64,000 nucleotides of DNA from Nomia melanderi (taxonomy: Eukaryota > Arthropoda > Insecta > Hymenoptera > Halictidae), in contig NW_027475133.1 in the NCBI RefSeq assembly GCF_051020985.1, forward strand, positions 992,001-1,056,000, written 5' to 3'. Positions 24,191 to 35,256 of the stretch are shown piece by piece (within the stretch, counting starts at the first letter, position 1; every line of letters starts with the position of its first letter). The translations under genes and the position numbers were made by a program. The notes under the pieces were generated by a model. It searched no databases. It was not told the DNA's origin and saw only the letters and a program-made list of their open reading frames with translations.

Positions 24191-26589
24191 AATGAATCTG
24201 TGCAGCGGGAACGACCTCGGATCACCAGGGACCGAGAAAACCACCGTCTCATGGGGCCGGACACTCGGGGTCAGTGAAATATCCAATATATATGTGTTGA
24301 TATCTCGGGTGCTATTAGAGATAGCGCAATAAACCATAGTGAATTATCTGCAGGAGGCCCTGGCGCATGAATCTGTACAACGGGAGCGACCTCGGACCAC
24401 CAGGGGCCGAGAAAACCACAGTCTCATGGGGCCGGACACTCAGGGTCAGGGGAAAATCCAATATAGATCTGGTGATATCTCGGGTGCCATTACAGATAGC
24501 GCAACAAACCAAAGTGAATTATCTGCAGGAGGCCCTGGCGCATGAATCTGTGCAAGGGGAACGACCTCGGACCACCAGGGGCCGAGAAAACCACAGTCTC
24601 ATGCGGCCGGACTGTCAGGGTCAGGGAAAAATACAATATATATCAGGTGATATCTCGGGTGCTATTAGAGATAGCGAAATAAATCAAAGTGCATTGTCTG
24701 CAGGAGGCCCTGGCGCATAAATCTGTGCCGCGGGATCGACCTCGGACCACCAGGGGCCGAGAAAACCACCGACACATGGGGCCGGACACTCAGGGTCGAG
24801 GAAAAATTCAATATATATCTGGTGATATCTCGGGTGCTCTTACAGATAGCGCACTAAACCAAGCTGAATTATCTGCAGGGGGCCCTGGCGCATGAATCTG
24901 TGCAGCGGGATCGACCTCGGACCACTAGGGGCCGAGAAAACCACCGTCTCATGGGGCAGGACACTCAGGGTCAGTGAAAAATCCAATATATATCTGGTGA
25001 TATCTCGGGTGCTATTACAGATAGCGCAATAAATCAAAGTGCATTGTCTGTAGGAGACGCTGGCGCATGAACCTGTGCAGCGGGAACGTTCTCGGACCAC
25101 CAGGGGCCGAGAAAACGAACGTCTCATGGGGCCGGACGCTCAGGGTCAGTGAAAAATCCAATATATATCTGGTGATATCTCGGGTGCTATTAGAGATAGC
25201 GCAATAAACCAAGGTGAATTATCTGCAGGAGGCCCTGGCGCATGAATCTGTGCAACGGGAACGACCTCGGACCACCAGGGGCCGAGAAAACCACAGTCTC
25301 ATGGGGCCCGATACTCAGGGTCGGGGAAAAATCCAATATATATCTGGTGATATCTCGGGTGCTATTAGAGATAGCGCAATAAACCAAAGTGAATTGTCTG
25401 CAGGAGGCCCTGGCGCATGAATCTGTGCAGCGGGAACGATCTCGGACCATCAGGGGCCGAGACATCCACCGTCTCATGGGGCCGGACTCTCAGGGTCAGG
25501 GAAAAATCCAATATAGATCTGGTGATATCTCGGGTGCTATTACAGATAGCGCAATAAATCAAAGTGCATTGTCTGTAGGAGGCCCTGGCGCATGAATCTG
25601 TGCAGCGGGAACGACCTAGGACCACCCGGGGCCGAGACAACCACCGTCTCATGGGGCCGGACACTCAGGGTCAGGGGAAAATCCAGTATATATCTGGTGA
25701 TATCTCGGGTGCTATTAGAGATAGCGTAATAAACCAAAGTGCATTGTCTGTAGGAGGCCCTGGCGCATGAATCTGTGCAGCGGGAACGACCTCGGACCAC
25801 CAGGGGCCGAGAAAACCACAGTCTCATGGGGCCGGACACTCAGGGTCAGGGGAAAATCCAGTATATATCTGGTGATATCTCGGGTGCTATTACAGATAGC
25901 GCAATAAATCAAAGTGCATTGTCTGTAGGAGGCCCTGGCGCATGAATCTGTGCAGCGGGAACGACCTCGGACCACCAGGGGCCGAGAAAACCACAGTCTC
26001 ATGGGGCCGGACGCTCAGGGTCAGGGGAATATCCAATATATATCTGGTGATATCTCGGGTGCTATTACAGATAGCGCAGTAAATCAAAGTGCATTGTCTG
26101 TAGGAGGCCCTGGCGCATGAATCTGTGCAGCGGGAACGACCGCGGACCACCAGGGGCCGAGAAAACCACAGTCTCATGGGGCCGAGAACTCAGGGTCAGG
26201 CAAAAATCCAATATATATCTGGTGATATCTCGGGTGCTATTACACATAGCGCATTAAACCAACGCGCATTGTCTGTAGGAGGCCATGGCGCATGAATCTG
26301 TGCAGCGGGAACGACCGCGGACCACCAGGGGCCGAGAAAACCACAGTCTCATGGGGCCGGACACTCAGGGTCAGGGGAAAATCCAATATAGATCTGGTGA
26401 TATCTCGGGTGCTATTACAGATAGCGCAATAAACCAAAGTGAATTATCTGCAGGAGGCCCTTGCGCATGAATCTGTGCAACGGGAACGTCCTCGGACCAC
26501 CAGGGGCCGAGAAAACCACAGTCTCATGGGGCCGGACACTCAGGGTCAGTGGAAAATCCAATATAGATCTGGTGATATCTCGGGTGCTA
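24191..26589. repeat. Canonical array segment without class B
   Basis: These are near-consensus class A monomers, many with 'aatatagatctgg' (BglII-like AGATCT) in place of 'aatatatatctgg'. A rare monomer at 25390-25480 ('gaattgtctgcagg', 'gaacgatctcgg', 'gacatccacc') recurs at 33261-33350. Confidence 0.85.
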
Positions 26590-29500
26590 TTACAGATAGC
26601 GCAATAAATCAAAGTGCATTACCTGTAGGAGGCCCTGACGCATGAATCTGTGCAGCGGGAACGTCCTCGGACCTCCAGGGGCCGAGACAACGACCGTCTC
26701 ATGGGGCCGGACGCTCAGGGTCAGTGAAAAATCCAATATATATCTGGTGATCTCTCGGGTGCTATTACAGATAGCGCAATAAATCAAAGTGCATTGTCTG
26801 TAGGAGGCCCTGGCGCATGAATCTGTGCAGCGGGAACGACCTCGGACCACCAGGGGCCGAGAAAACGACCGTCTCATGGGGCCGGACGCTCAGGGTCAGT
26901 GAAAAATCCAATATATATCTGGTGATATCTCGGGTGCTATAACAGATAGCGCAATAAATCAAAGTGCATTGTCTGTAGGAGGCCCTCGCGCATGAATCTG
27001 TGCAGCGGGAACAACCTCGGACCACCAGGTGCCGAGAAAACCACAGTCTCATGGGGCCGGACACTCAGGGTCGTGGGAAAATCCAATATATATCTGGTGA
27101 TATCTCGGGTGCTATTAGAGATAGCGCAATAAACCAAAGTGAATTATCTGCAGGAGGCCCTGGCGCATGAATCTGTGCAGCGGGAACGACCTCGGATCAC
27201 CAGGGGCCGAGAAAACTACCGTCTCATGGGGCCGGATACTCAGGGTCAGGGGAAAATCCAATATATATCTGGTGATATCTCGGGTGCTATTACAGATAGC
27301 GCAATAAATCAAAGTGCAGTGTCTGTAGGAGGCCCTGGCGCATGAAACTGTGCAGCGGGAACGACCTCGGACCACCAGGGGCCGAGAAAACCACAGTCTC
27401 ATGGGGCCGGACACTCAGGGTCAGTGAAAAATCCAATATATATCTGGTGATATCTCGGGTGCTATTACAGATAGCGCAATAAATCAAAGTGCATTGTCTG
27501 TAGGAGGCCCTGGCGCATGAATCTGTGCAGCGGGAACGTCCTCGGACCACCAGGGGCTGAGAAAACCACAGTCTCATGGGGCCGGACACTCAGGGTCAGG
27601 GAAAAATCCAATATATATCTGGTGATATCTCGGGCGCTATTAGAGATAGCACAATAAACCAAAGTGAATTATCTGCAGGAGGCCCTGGCGCATGAATCTG
27701 TGCAGCGGGAACGACCTCGGACCACCAGGGGCCGAGAAAACCACCGTCACATGGGGCCGGACACTCAGGGTCAGGGAAAAATCCAATATATATCTGGTGA
27801 TATCTCGGGTGCTATTAGAGATACCGCAATAAACCAAAGTGAGTTATCTGCAGGAGGCCCTGGCGCCTGAAGCTGTGCAGCGGGAACGACCTCGGACCGC
27901 CAGGGGCCGAGACAACGACCGTCTCATGGGGCCGGACACTCAGGGTCAGGGTAAAATCCAATATATATCTGGTGATATGTCGGGTGCTATTACAGATAGC
28001 GCAATAAATCAAAGTGCATTGTCTGTAGGAGGTCCTGGCGCATGAATCTGTGCAGGGGGAACGACCTCGGACCACCAGAGGCCGAGAAAAGCAGTCTCAT
28101 GGGGCCGGACACTCAGGGTCAGGGGAAAATCCAATATATATCTGGTGATATCTCGGTTGCTATTAGAGATAGCGCAATAAACCAAAGTGAATTATCTGCA
28201 GGAGGCCCTGGCGCATGAATCTGTGCAGCGGGAACGACCTCGGACCACCAGGGGCCGAGAAAACCACAGTCTCATGGGGCCGGACACTCAGGGTCAGGGG
28301 AAAATCCAATATATATCTGGTGATATCTTGGGTGCTATCAGAGATAGCGCAATAAACCAACGTGAATTATCTGCAGGAGGCCTGGCGCATGAATGTGTGC
28401 AGCGGGAACGACCTCGGACCACCAGGGGCCGAGAAAACGACCGTCTCATGGGGCCGGACACTCAGGGTCAGTGAAAAATCCAATATATATCTGGTGATAT
28501 CTCGGGTGCTATTACAGATAGCGCAATAAATCAAAGTGCATTGTCTGTAGGAGGCCCTGGCGCATGAATCTGTGCAGCGGGAACGACCTCGGACCACCAG
28601 GGGCCGAGAGAACCACAGTCTCATTGGGCCGGACACTCAGGGTCAGGGGAAAATCCAGTATATATCTCTTGATATCTCGGGTGCTATTACAGATAGCGCA
28701 ATAAATCAAAGTGCATTGTCTGTAGGAGGCCCTGGCGCATGAATCTGTACAGCGGGAACGACCTCGGACCACCAGGGGCCGAGAAAACCACAGTCTCATT
28801 GGGCCGGACACTCAGGGTCAGGGAAAATCCAATATATATCTGGTGATATCTCGGGTGCTATTAGAGATAGCGCAATAAATCAAAGTGCATTGTCTGTAGG
28901 AGGCCCTGGCGCATGAATCTGTGCAGCGGGAACGACCTCGGAACACCAGGGACCGAGAAAACCACCGTCTCATGGGGCCGGACTCTCAGGGTCAGTGAAA
29001 AATCCAATATATATGTGGTGATATCTCGGGTGCTATTACAGATAGCGCAATAAATCAAAGTGCATTGTCTGTAGGAGACCCTGGCGCATGAACCTGTGCA
29101 GCGGGAACGACCTCGGACCACCAGGGGCCGAGAAAACGACCGTCTCATGGGGCCAGACTCTCAGGGTCAGTGAAAAATCCAATATATATCTGGTGATATC
29201 TCGAGTGCTATTAGAGATAGCGCAATAAACCAAAGTGAATTAGCTGCAGGAGGCCCTGGCGCATGAATCTGTGCAACGGGAACGACCGCGGACCACCAGG
29301 GGCCGAGAAAACCACAGTCTCATGGGGCCGGACACTCAGGGTCAGGGGAAAATCCAATATAGATCTGGTGATATCTCGGGTGCTATTACAGATAGCGCAA
29401 TAAATCAAAGTGCATTGTCTGTAGGAGGCCCTGGCGCATGAATCTGTGCAGCGGGAACGACCTCGGACGACCAGGGACCGAGAAAACCACAATCTCATGG

Positions 29501-29960
29501 GGCCGGACACTCAGGGTCAGGGGAAAATCCAATATATATCTGGTGATATCTCGGGTGCTATTAGAGATAGCGCAATAAACCAAAGTGAATTATCTGCAGG
29601 AGGCCCTGGCGCATGAATCTGTGCAACGGGAACGACCTCGGACCACCAGGGGCCGAGAAAACCACAGTCTCATGTGGCCGGACACTCAGGGTCAGGGGAA
29701 AATCCAATATATATCTGGTGATATCTCGGGTGCTATTAGAGATAGCGCAATAAATCAAAGTGCAATGTCTGTAGGAGGCCCTGGCGCATGAATCTGTGCA
29801 GCGGGAACGACCTCGGAACACCAGGGGCCGAGAAAACCACCGTCTCATGGGGCAGGACACTCAGGGTCAGTGAAAAATCCAATATATATCTGGTGATATC
29901 TCGGGTGCTATTAGAGATAGCGCAATAAACCAAAGTGAATTGTCTGCAGGAGGCCCTGGC
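26590..29960. repeat. Approximately 19-monomer higher-order repeat, copy 1
   Basis: This matches 30261-33284 at successive offsets of 3,671 bp (26590-27064), 3,146 bp (27465-27900) and 3,322-3,324 bp (27905-29960). It keeps three monomers (about 27065-27590) that copy 2 lost. It carries one-base deletions near 28381 and 28821 that copy 2 shares, and a private two-base deletion near 28090. Confidence 0.92.
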
Positions 29961-30260
29961 GCATGAATCTGTGCAACGGGAACGACCTCGGACCACCAGG
30001 GGCCGAGAAAACCACAGTCTCATGGGGCCGGACTCTCAGGGTCAGGGAAAAATCCAATATATATCTGGTGATATCTCGGGTGCTGTTAGAAATAGCGCAA
30101 TAAATCAAAGTGAATTAACTGCAGGGGGCCCTGGCGCATGAATCTGTGCAGCGGGAACGACCTCGGACCACCAGGGGCCGAGAAAACCACAGTCTCATGG
30201 GGCCGGACACTCAGGGTCAGGGGAAAATCCAATATAGATCCGGTGATATCTCGGGTGCTA
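29961..30260. repeat. Short spacer of ordinary monomers between HOR copies
   Basis: Less than two class A monomers, with private changes ('gctgttagaaatagcg', 'gaattaactgcaggggg'), lie between the two HOR copies. Nothing else was seen. Confidence 0.8.
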
Positions 30261-33200
30261 TTACAGATAGCGCAATAAATCAAAGTGCATTACCTGTAGG
30301 AGGCCCTGGCGCATGAATCTGTGCAGCGGGAACGTCCTCGGACCTCCAGGGGCCGAGACAACAACCGTCTCATTGGGCCGGACACTCAGGGTCAGGGTAA
30401 AATCCAATATATATCTGGTGATATCTCGGGTGCTATAACAGATAGCGCAATAAATCAAAGTGCATTGTCTGTCGGAGGCCCTGGCGCATGAATCTGTGCA
30501 GCGGGAACGACCTCGGACCACCAGGGGCCGAGAAAACGACCGTCTCATGGGGCCGGACGCTCAGGGTCAGTGAAAAATCCAATATATATCTGGTGATATC
30601 TCGGGTGCTATTACAGATAGCGCAATAAATCAAAGTGCATTGTCTGTAGGAGGCCCTGGCGCATGAATCTGTGCAGCGGGAACGACCTCGGACCACCAGG
30701 GGCCGAGAAAACCACAGTCTCATGGGGCCGGACACTCAGGGTCAGGGAAAAATCCAATATATATCTGGTGATATCTCGGGCACTATTAGAGATAGCGCAA
30801 TAAACCAATGTGAATTATCTGCAGGAGGCCCTGGCGCATGAATCTGTGCAGCGGGAACGACCTCGGACCACCAGGGGCCGAGAAAACCACCGTCACATGG
30901 GGCCGGACACTCAGGGTCAGGGAAAAATCCAATATATATCTGGTGATATCTCGGGTGCTATTAGAGATAGCGCAATAAACCAAAGTGAGTTATCTGCAGG
31001 AGGCCCTGGCGCCTGAAGCTGTGCAGCGGGAACGACCTCGGACCACCAGGGGCCGAGAAAACCACCGTCTCGATGGGGCCGGACACTCTGGGTCAGGGAA
31101 AAATCCAATATATATGTGGTGATATCTTGGGTGCTATTACAGATAACGCAATAAATCAAAGTGCATTGTCTGTAGGAGGCCCTGGCGCATGAATCTGTGC
31201 AGCGGGGACGTCCTCGGACCGCCAGGGGCCGAGACAACGACCGTCTCATGGGGCCGGGCACTCAGGGTCAGGGTAAAATCCAATATATATCTGGTGATAT
31301 GTCGGGTGCTATTACAGATAGCGCAATAAATCAAAGTGCATTGTCTGTAGGAGGTCCTGGCGCATGAATCTGTGCAGCGGGAACGACCTCGGACCACCAG
31401 GGGCCGAGAAAAGCAAAGTCTCATGGGGCCGGACACTCAGGGTCAGGGTAAAATCCAATATATATCTGGTGATATCTCGGGTGCTATTAGAGATAGCGCA
31501 ATAAACCAAAGTGAATTATCTGCAGGAGGCCCTGGCGCATGAATCTGTGCAGCGGGAACGACCTCGGACCACCAGGGGCCGAGAAAACCACAGTCCCATG
31601 GGGCCGGACACTCAGGGTCAGGGGAAAATCCAATATATATCTGGTGATATCTCGGGTGCTATCAGAGATAGCGCAATAAACCAACGTGAATTATCTGCAG
31701 GAGGCCTGGCGCGTGAATGTGTGCAGCGGGAACGACCTCGGACCACCAGGGGCCGAGAAAACGACCGTCTGATGGGGCCGGACACTCAGGGTCAGTGAAA
31801 AATCCAATATATATCTGGTGATATCTCGGGTGCTATTACAGATAGCGCAATAAATCAAAGTGCATTGTCTGTAGGAGGCCCTGGCGCATGAATCTGTGCA
31901 GCGGGAACGACCTCGGACCACCAGGGGCCGAGAGAACCACAGTCTCATTGGGCCGGACACTCAGGGTCAGGGGAAAATCCAGTATATATCTCTTGATATC
32001 TCGGGTGCTATTACAGATAGCGCAATAAATCAAAGTGCATTGTCTGTAGGAGGCCCTGGCGCATGAATCTGTACAGCGGGAACGACCTCGGACCACCAGG
32101 GGCCGAGAAAACCACAGTCTCATTGGGCCGGACATTCAGGGTCAGGGAAAATCCAATATATATCTGGTGATATCTCGGGTGCTATTAGAGATAGCGCAAT
32201 AAATCAAAGTGCATTGTCTGTAGGAGGCCCTGGCGCATGAATCTGTGCAGCGGGAACGACCTCGGAACACCAGGGACCGAGAAAACCACCGTCTCATGGG
32301 GCCGGACTCTCAGGGTCAGTGAAAAATCCAATATATATGTGGTGATATCTCGGGTGCTATTACAGATAGCGCAATAAATCAAAGTGCATTGTCTGTAGGA
32401 GACCCTGGCGCATGAACCTGTGCAGCGGGAACGACCTCGGACCACCAGGGGCCGAGAAAACGACCGTCTCATGGGGCCAGACGCTCAGGGTCAGTGAAAA
32501 ATCCAATATATATCTGGTGATATCTCGAGTGCTATTAGAGATAGCGCAATAAACCAAAGTGAATTATCTGCAGGAGGCCCTGGCGCATGAATCTGTGCAA
32601 CGGGAACGACCGCGGACCACCAGGGGCCGAGAAAACCACAGTCTCATGGGGCCGGACACTCAGGGTCAGGGGAAAATCCAATATAGATCTGGTGATATCT
32701 CGGGTGCTATTACAGATAGCGCAATAGATCAAAGTGCATTGTCTGTAGGAGGCCCTGGCGCATGAATCTGTGCAGCGAGAACGACCTCGGACGACCAGGG
32801 GCCGAGAAAACCACAATCTCATGGGGCCGGACACTCAGGGTCAGGGGAAAATCCAATATATATCTGGTGATATCTCGGGTGCTATTAGAGATAGCGCAAT
32901 AAACCAAAGTGAATTATCTGCAGGAGGCCCTGGCGCATGAATCTGTGCAACGGGAACGACCTCGGACCACCAGGGGCCGAGAAAACCACAGTCTCATGGG
33001 GCCGGACACTCAGGGTCAGGGGAAAATCCAATATATATCTGGTGATATCTCGGGTGCTATTAGAGATAGCGCAATAAATCAAAGTGCAATGTCTGTAGGA
33101 GGCCCTGGCGCATGAATCTGTGCAGCGGGAACGACCTCGGAACACCTGGGGCCGAGAAAACCACCGTCTCATGGGGCAGGACACTCAGGGTCAGTGAAAA

Positions 33201-33284
33201 ATCCAATATATATCTGGTGATATCTCGGGTGCTATTAGAGATAGCGCAATAAAATAAAGTGAATTGTCTGCAGGAGGCCCTGGC
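30261..33284. repeat. Approximately 19-monomer higher-order repeat, copy 2
   Basis: This is the second copy of the block at 26590. The shared one-base deletions lie near 31705 and 32145. It has one monomer near 31047-31220 that copy 1 lacks, with a one-base insertion at 31072 ('gtctcgatgggg'). That insertion also appears at 36321, so this monomer was copied a third time. Confidence 0.92.
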
Positions 33285-35172
33285 GCATGAATCTGTGCAG
33301 TGGGAACGATCTCGGACCATCAGGGGCCGAGACATCCACCGTCTCATGGGGCCGGACACTCAGAGTCAGTGACAAATCCAGTATATATCTGGTGATATCT
33401 CGGGTGCTAATAGAGATAGCGCAATAAACCAAAGTGAATTATCTGCAGGAGGCCCTAGCGCATGAATCTGTGCAGCGGGAACGTCCTCGGACCTCCAGGG
33501 GCCGAGACAACCACCGTCTCATGGGGCCGGACACTCAGGGTCAGCGTAAAATCCAATATATATCTGGTGATATCTCGGGTGCTATTGCAGATAGCGCAAT
33601 AAACCATAGTGAATTATCTGCAGGAGGCCCTGGCGCATGAATCTGTGCAGCGGGAACGACCTCGGACCACCAGGGGCCGTAAAAACCACAGTCTCATGGG
33701 GCCGGATACTCAGGGTCAGGGGAAAATCCAATAAAGATCTGGTGATATCTCGGGTGCTATTACAGATAGCGCAATAAATCAAAGTGCATTGTCTGTAGGA
33801 GGCCCTGGCGCATGAATCTGTGCAGCGGGAACGACCTCGGACCACCAGGGGCCGAGACAACCACCGTCTCATGGGGCCGGACACTCAGGGTCAGGGAAAA
33901 ATCAAAAATATATCTGGTGACATCTCGGGTGCTATTACAGATAGCGCAATAAATCAAATTGCATTGTCTGTAGGAGGCCCTGGCGCATGAATCTGTGAAG
34001 CGGCAACGACCTCGGACCACCAGGGGCCGAGAAAACCACAGTCTCATGGGGCCGGACACTCAGAGTCAGGGCAAAATCCAATATATATCTGGTGATATCT
34101 CGGGTGCTATTAGAGATAGCGCAATAAACCAAAGTGAATTATATGCAGGAGGCCCTGGCGCATGAATCTGTGCAGCGGGAACGACCTCGGACCACCAGGG
34201 GCCGAGAAAACCACCGTCTCATGGGGCCGGACACTCAGGGTCAGGGAAAAATGCTATATATATCTGGTGATATGTCGGGTGCTATTACAGATAGCGCAAT
34301 AAATCAAAGTGCATTGTCTGGAGGAGGCCCTGGCGCATGAATCTGGGCAGCGGGAACGACCTCGGACCACCAGGGGCCGAGAAAACCACAGTCTCATGGG
34401 GCCGGACACTCAGGGTCAGGGGAAAATCCAATATATATCTGGTGATATCTCGGGTGCTATTAGATACAGCGCAATAAACCAAAGTGAATTATCTGCAGGA
34501 GGCCCTGGCGCATGAATCTGGGCAGCCGGAACGACCTCGGACCACCAGGGGCCGAGAAAACCACAGTCTAATGGGGCCGGACACTCAGGGTCAGGGGAAA
34601 ATCCAATATATATCTGGTGATATCTCGGGTGCTATTAGAGATAGCGCAATAAACCAAAGTGAATTATCTGCAGGAGGCCCTGGCGCATGCATCTGTCCAG
34701 CGGGAACGACCTCGGTCCACCAGGGGCCGAGAAAACCACCGTCTCATGGGGCTGGACACTCAGGGTGAGGGTAATATCCAATATATATCTGGTGATATCT
34801 CGGGTGCTATTACAGATAGCGCAATAAATCAGAGTGCATTGTCTGTAGGAGGCCCTGGCGCATGAATCTGTGCAGCGGGAACGACCTCGGAACACAAGGG
34901 GCCGAGAAAACCACCGTCTCATGGTGCAGGACTCTCAGGGTCAGTGAAAAATCCAATATATATCTGGTGATATCTCGGGTGCTATTACACATAGCGCAAT
35001 AAATCAAAGTGCATTGTCTGTAGGAGACCCTGGCGCATGAACCTGTGCAGCGGGAACGACGTCGGACCACCAGGGGCCGAGAAAACGACCGTCTCATGGG
35101 GCCGGACGCTCAGGGTCAGTGAAAAATCCAATATATATCTGGTGATATCTCGGGTGCTATTACAGATAGCGC

Positions 35173-35199
35173 AATAAATCAAAGTGCATTGTCTGTAGG
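35173..35199 (+). promoter_or_regulatory. AATAAA hexamer with GT-rich downstream stretch
   Basis: AATAAA lies at 35173-35178 and the GT-rich 'gtgcattgtctgtagg' starts 5 nt after it. The pair is present in most class A monomers, as 'gcaataaatc' or 'gcaataaacc'. It has the parts of an animal polyadenylation signal, though the spacing is tight and no transcription is shown. It is lost in 'cccaagaaatc' units. Confidence 0.3.
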
Positions 35200-35235
35200 A
35201 GGCCCTGGCGCATGAATCTGTGCAGCGGGAACGAC

Positions 35236-35256
35236 CTCGGACCACCAGGGGCCGAG
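35236..35256. other. Imperfect dyad symmetry in the monomer
   Basis: CTCGG (35236-35240) and CCGAG (35252-35256) are perfect inverted repeats. The arms extend to 8 bp as CTCGGACC and GGGCCGAG with one A-G mismatch, leaving a five-base centre. It recurs in most monomers and overlaps the CTCF-like core. Short dyads are frequent in centromeric satellites lacking CENP-B boxes; a role is inferred only. Confidence 0.45.
35242..35256 (+). promoter_or_regulatory. CTCF-core-like motif in the consensus monomer
   Basis: The monomer reads CCACCAGGGG then CCGAG. From memory, the animal CTCF core is CCACCAGGGG followed by GCGC, so ten consecutive core positions agree and the 3' side differs at two of four. 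The motif recurs about every 175 bp in one orientation. Class-B units often have CCAGTGG instead, breaking the core. This is a sequence resemblance only; binding is not shown. Confidence 0.35.

Noticed and set aside
31030..31261. 114-codon minus-strand frame repeated at 36166-36510
   Set aside because: It comes from the shared one-base insertion at 31072 and 36321 and reflects duplication of a monomer, not a gene.
35228..35256. RNA polymerase III B-box-like sequence on the minus strand ('ggtccgaggtcg')
   Set aside because: It differs from the B-box consensus at key positions, no A-box lies at a suitable distance, and no tRNA or 5S fold is evident.
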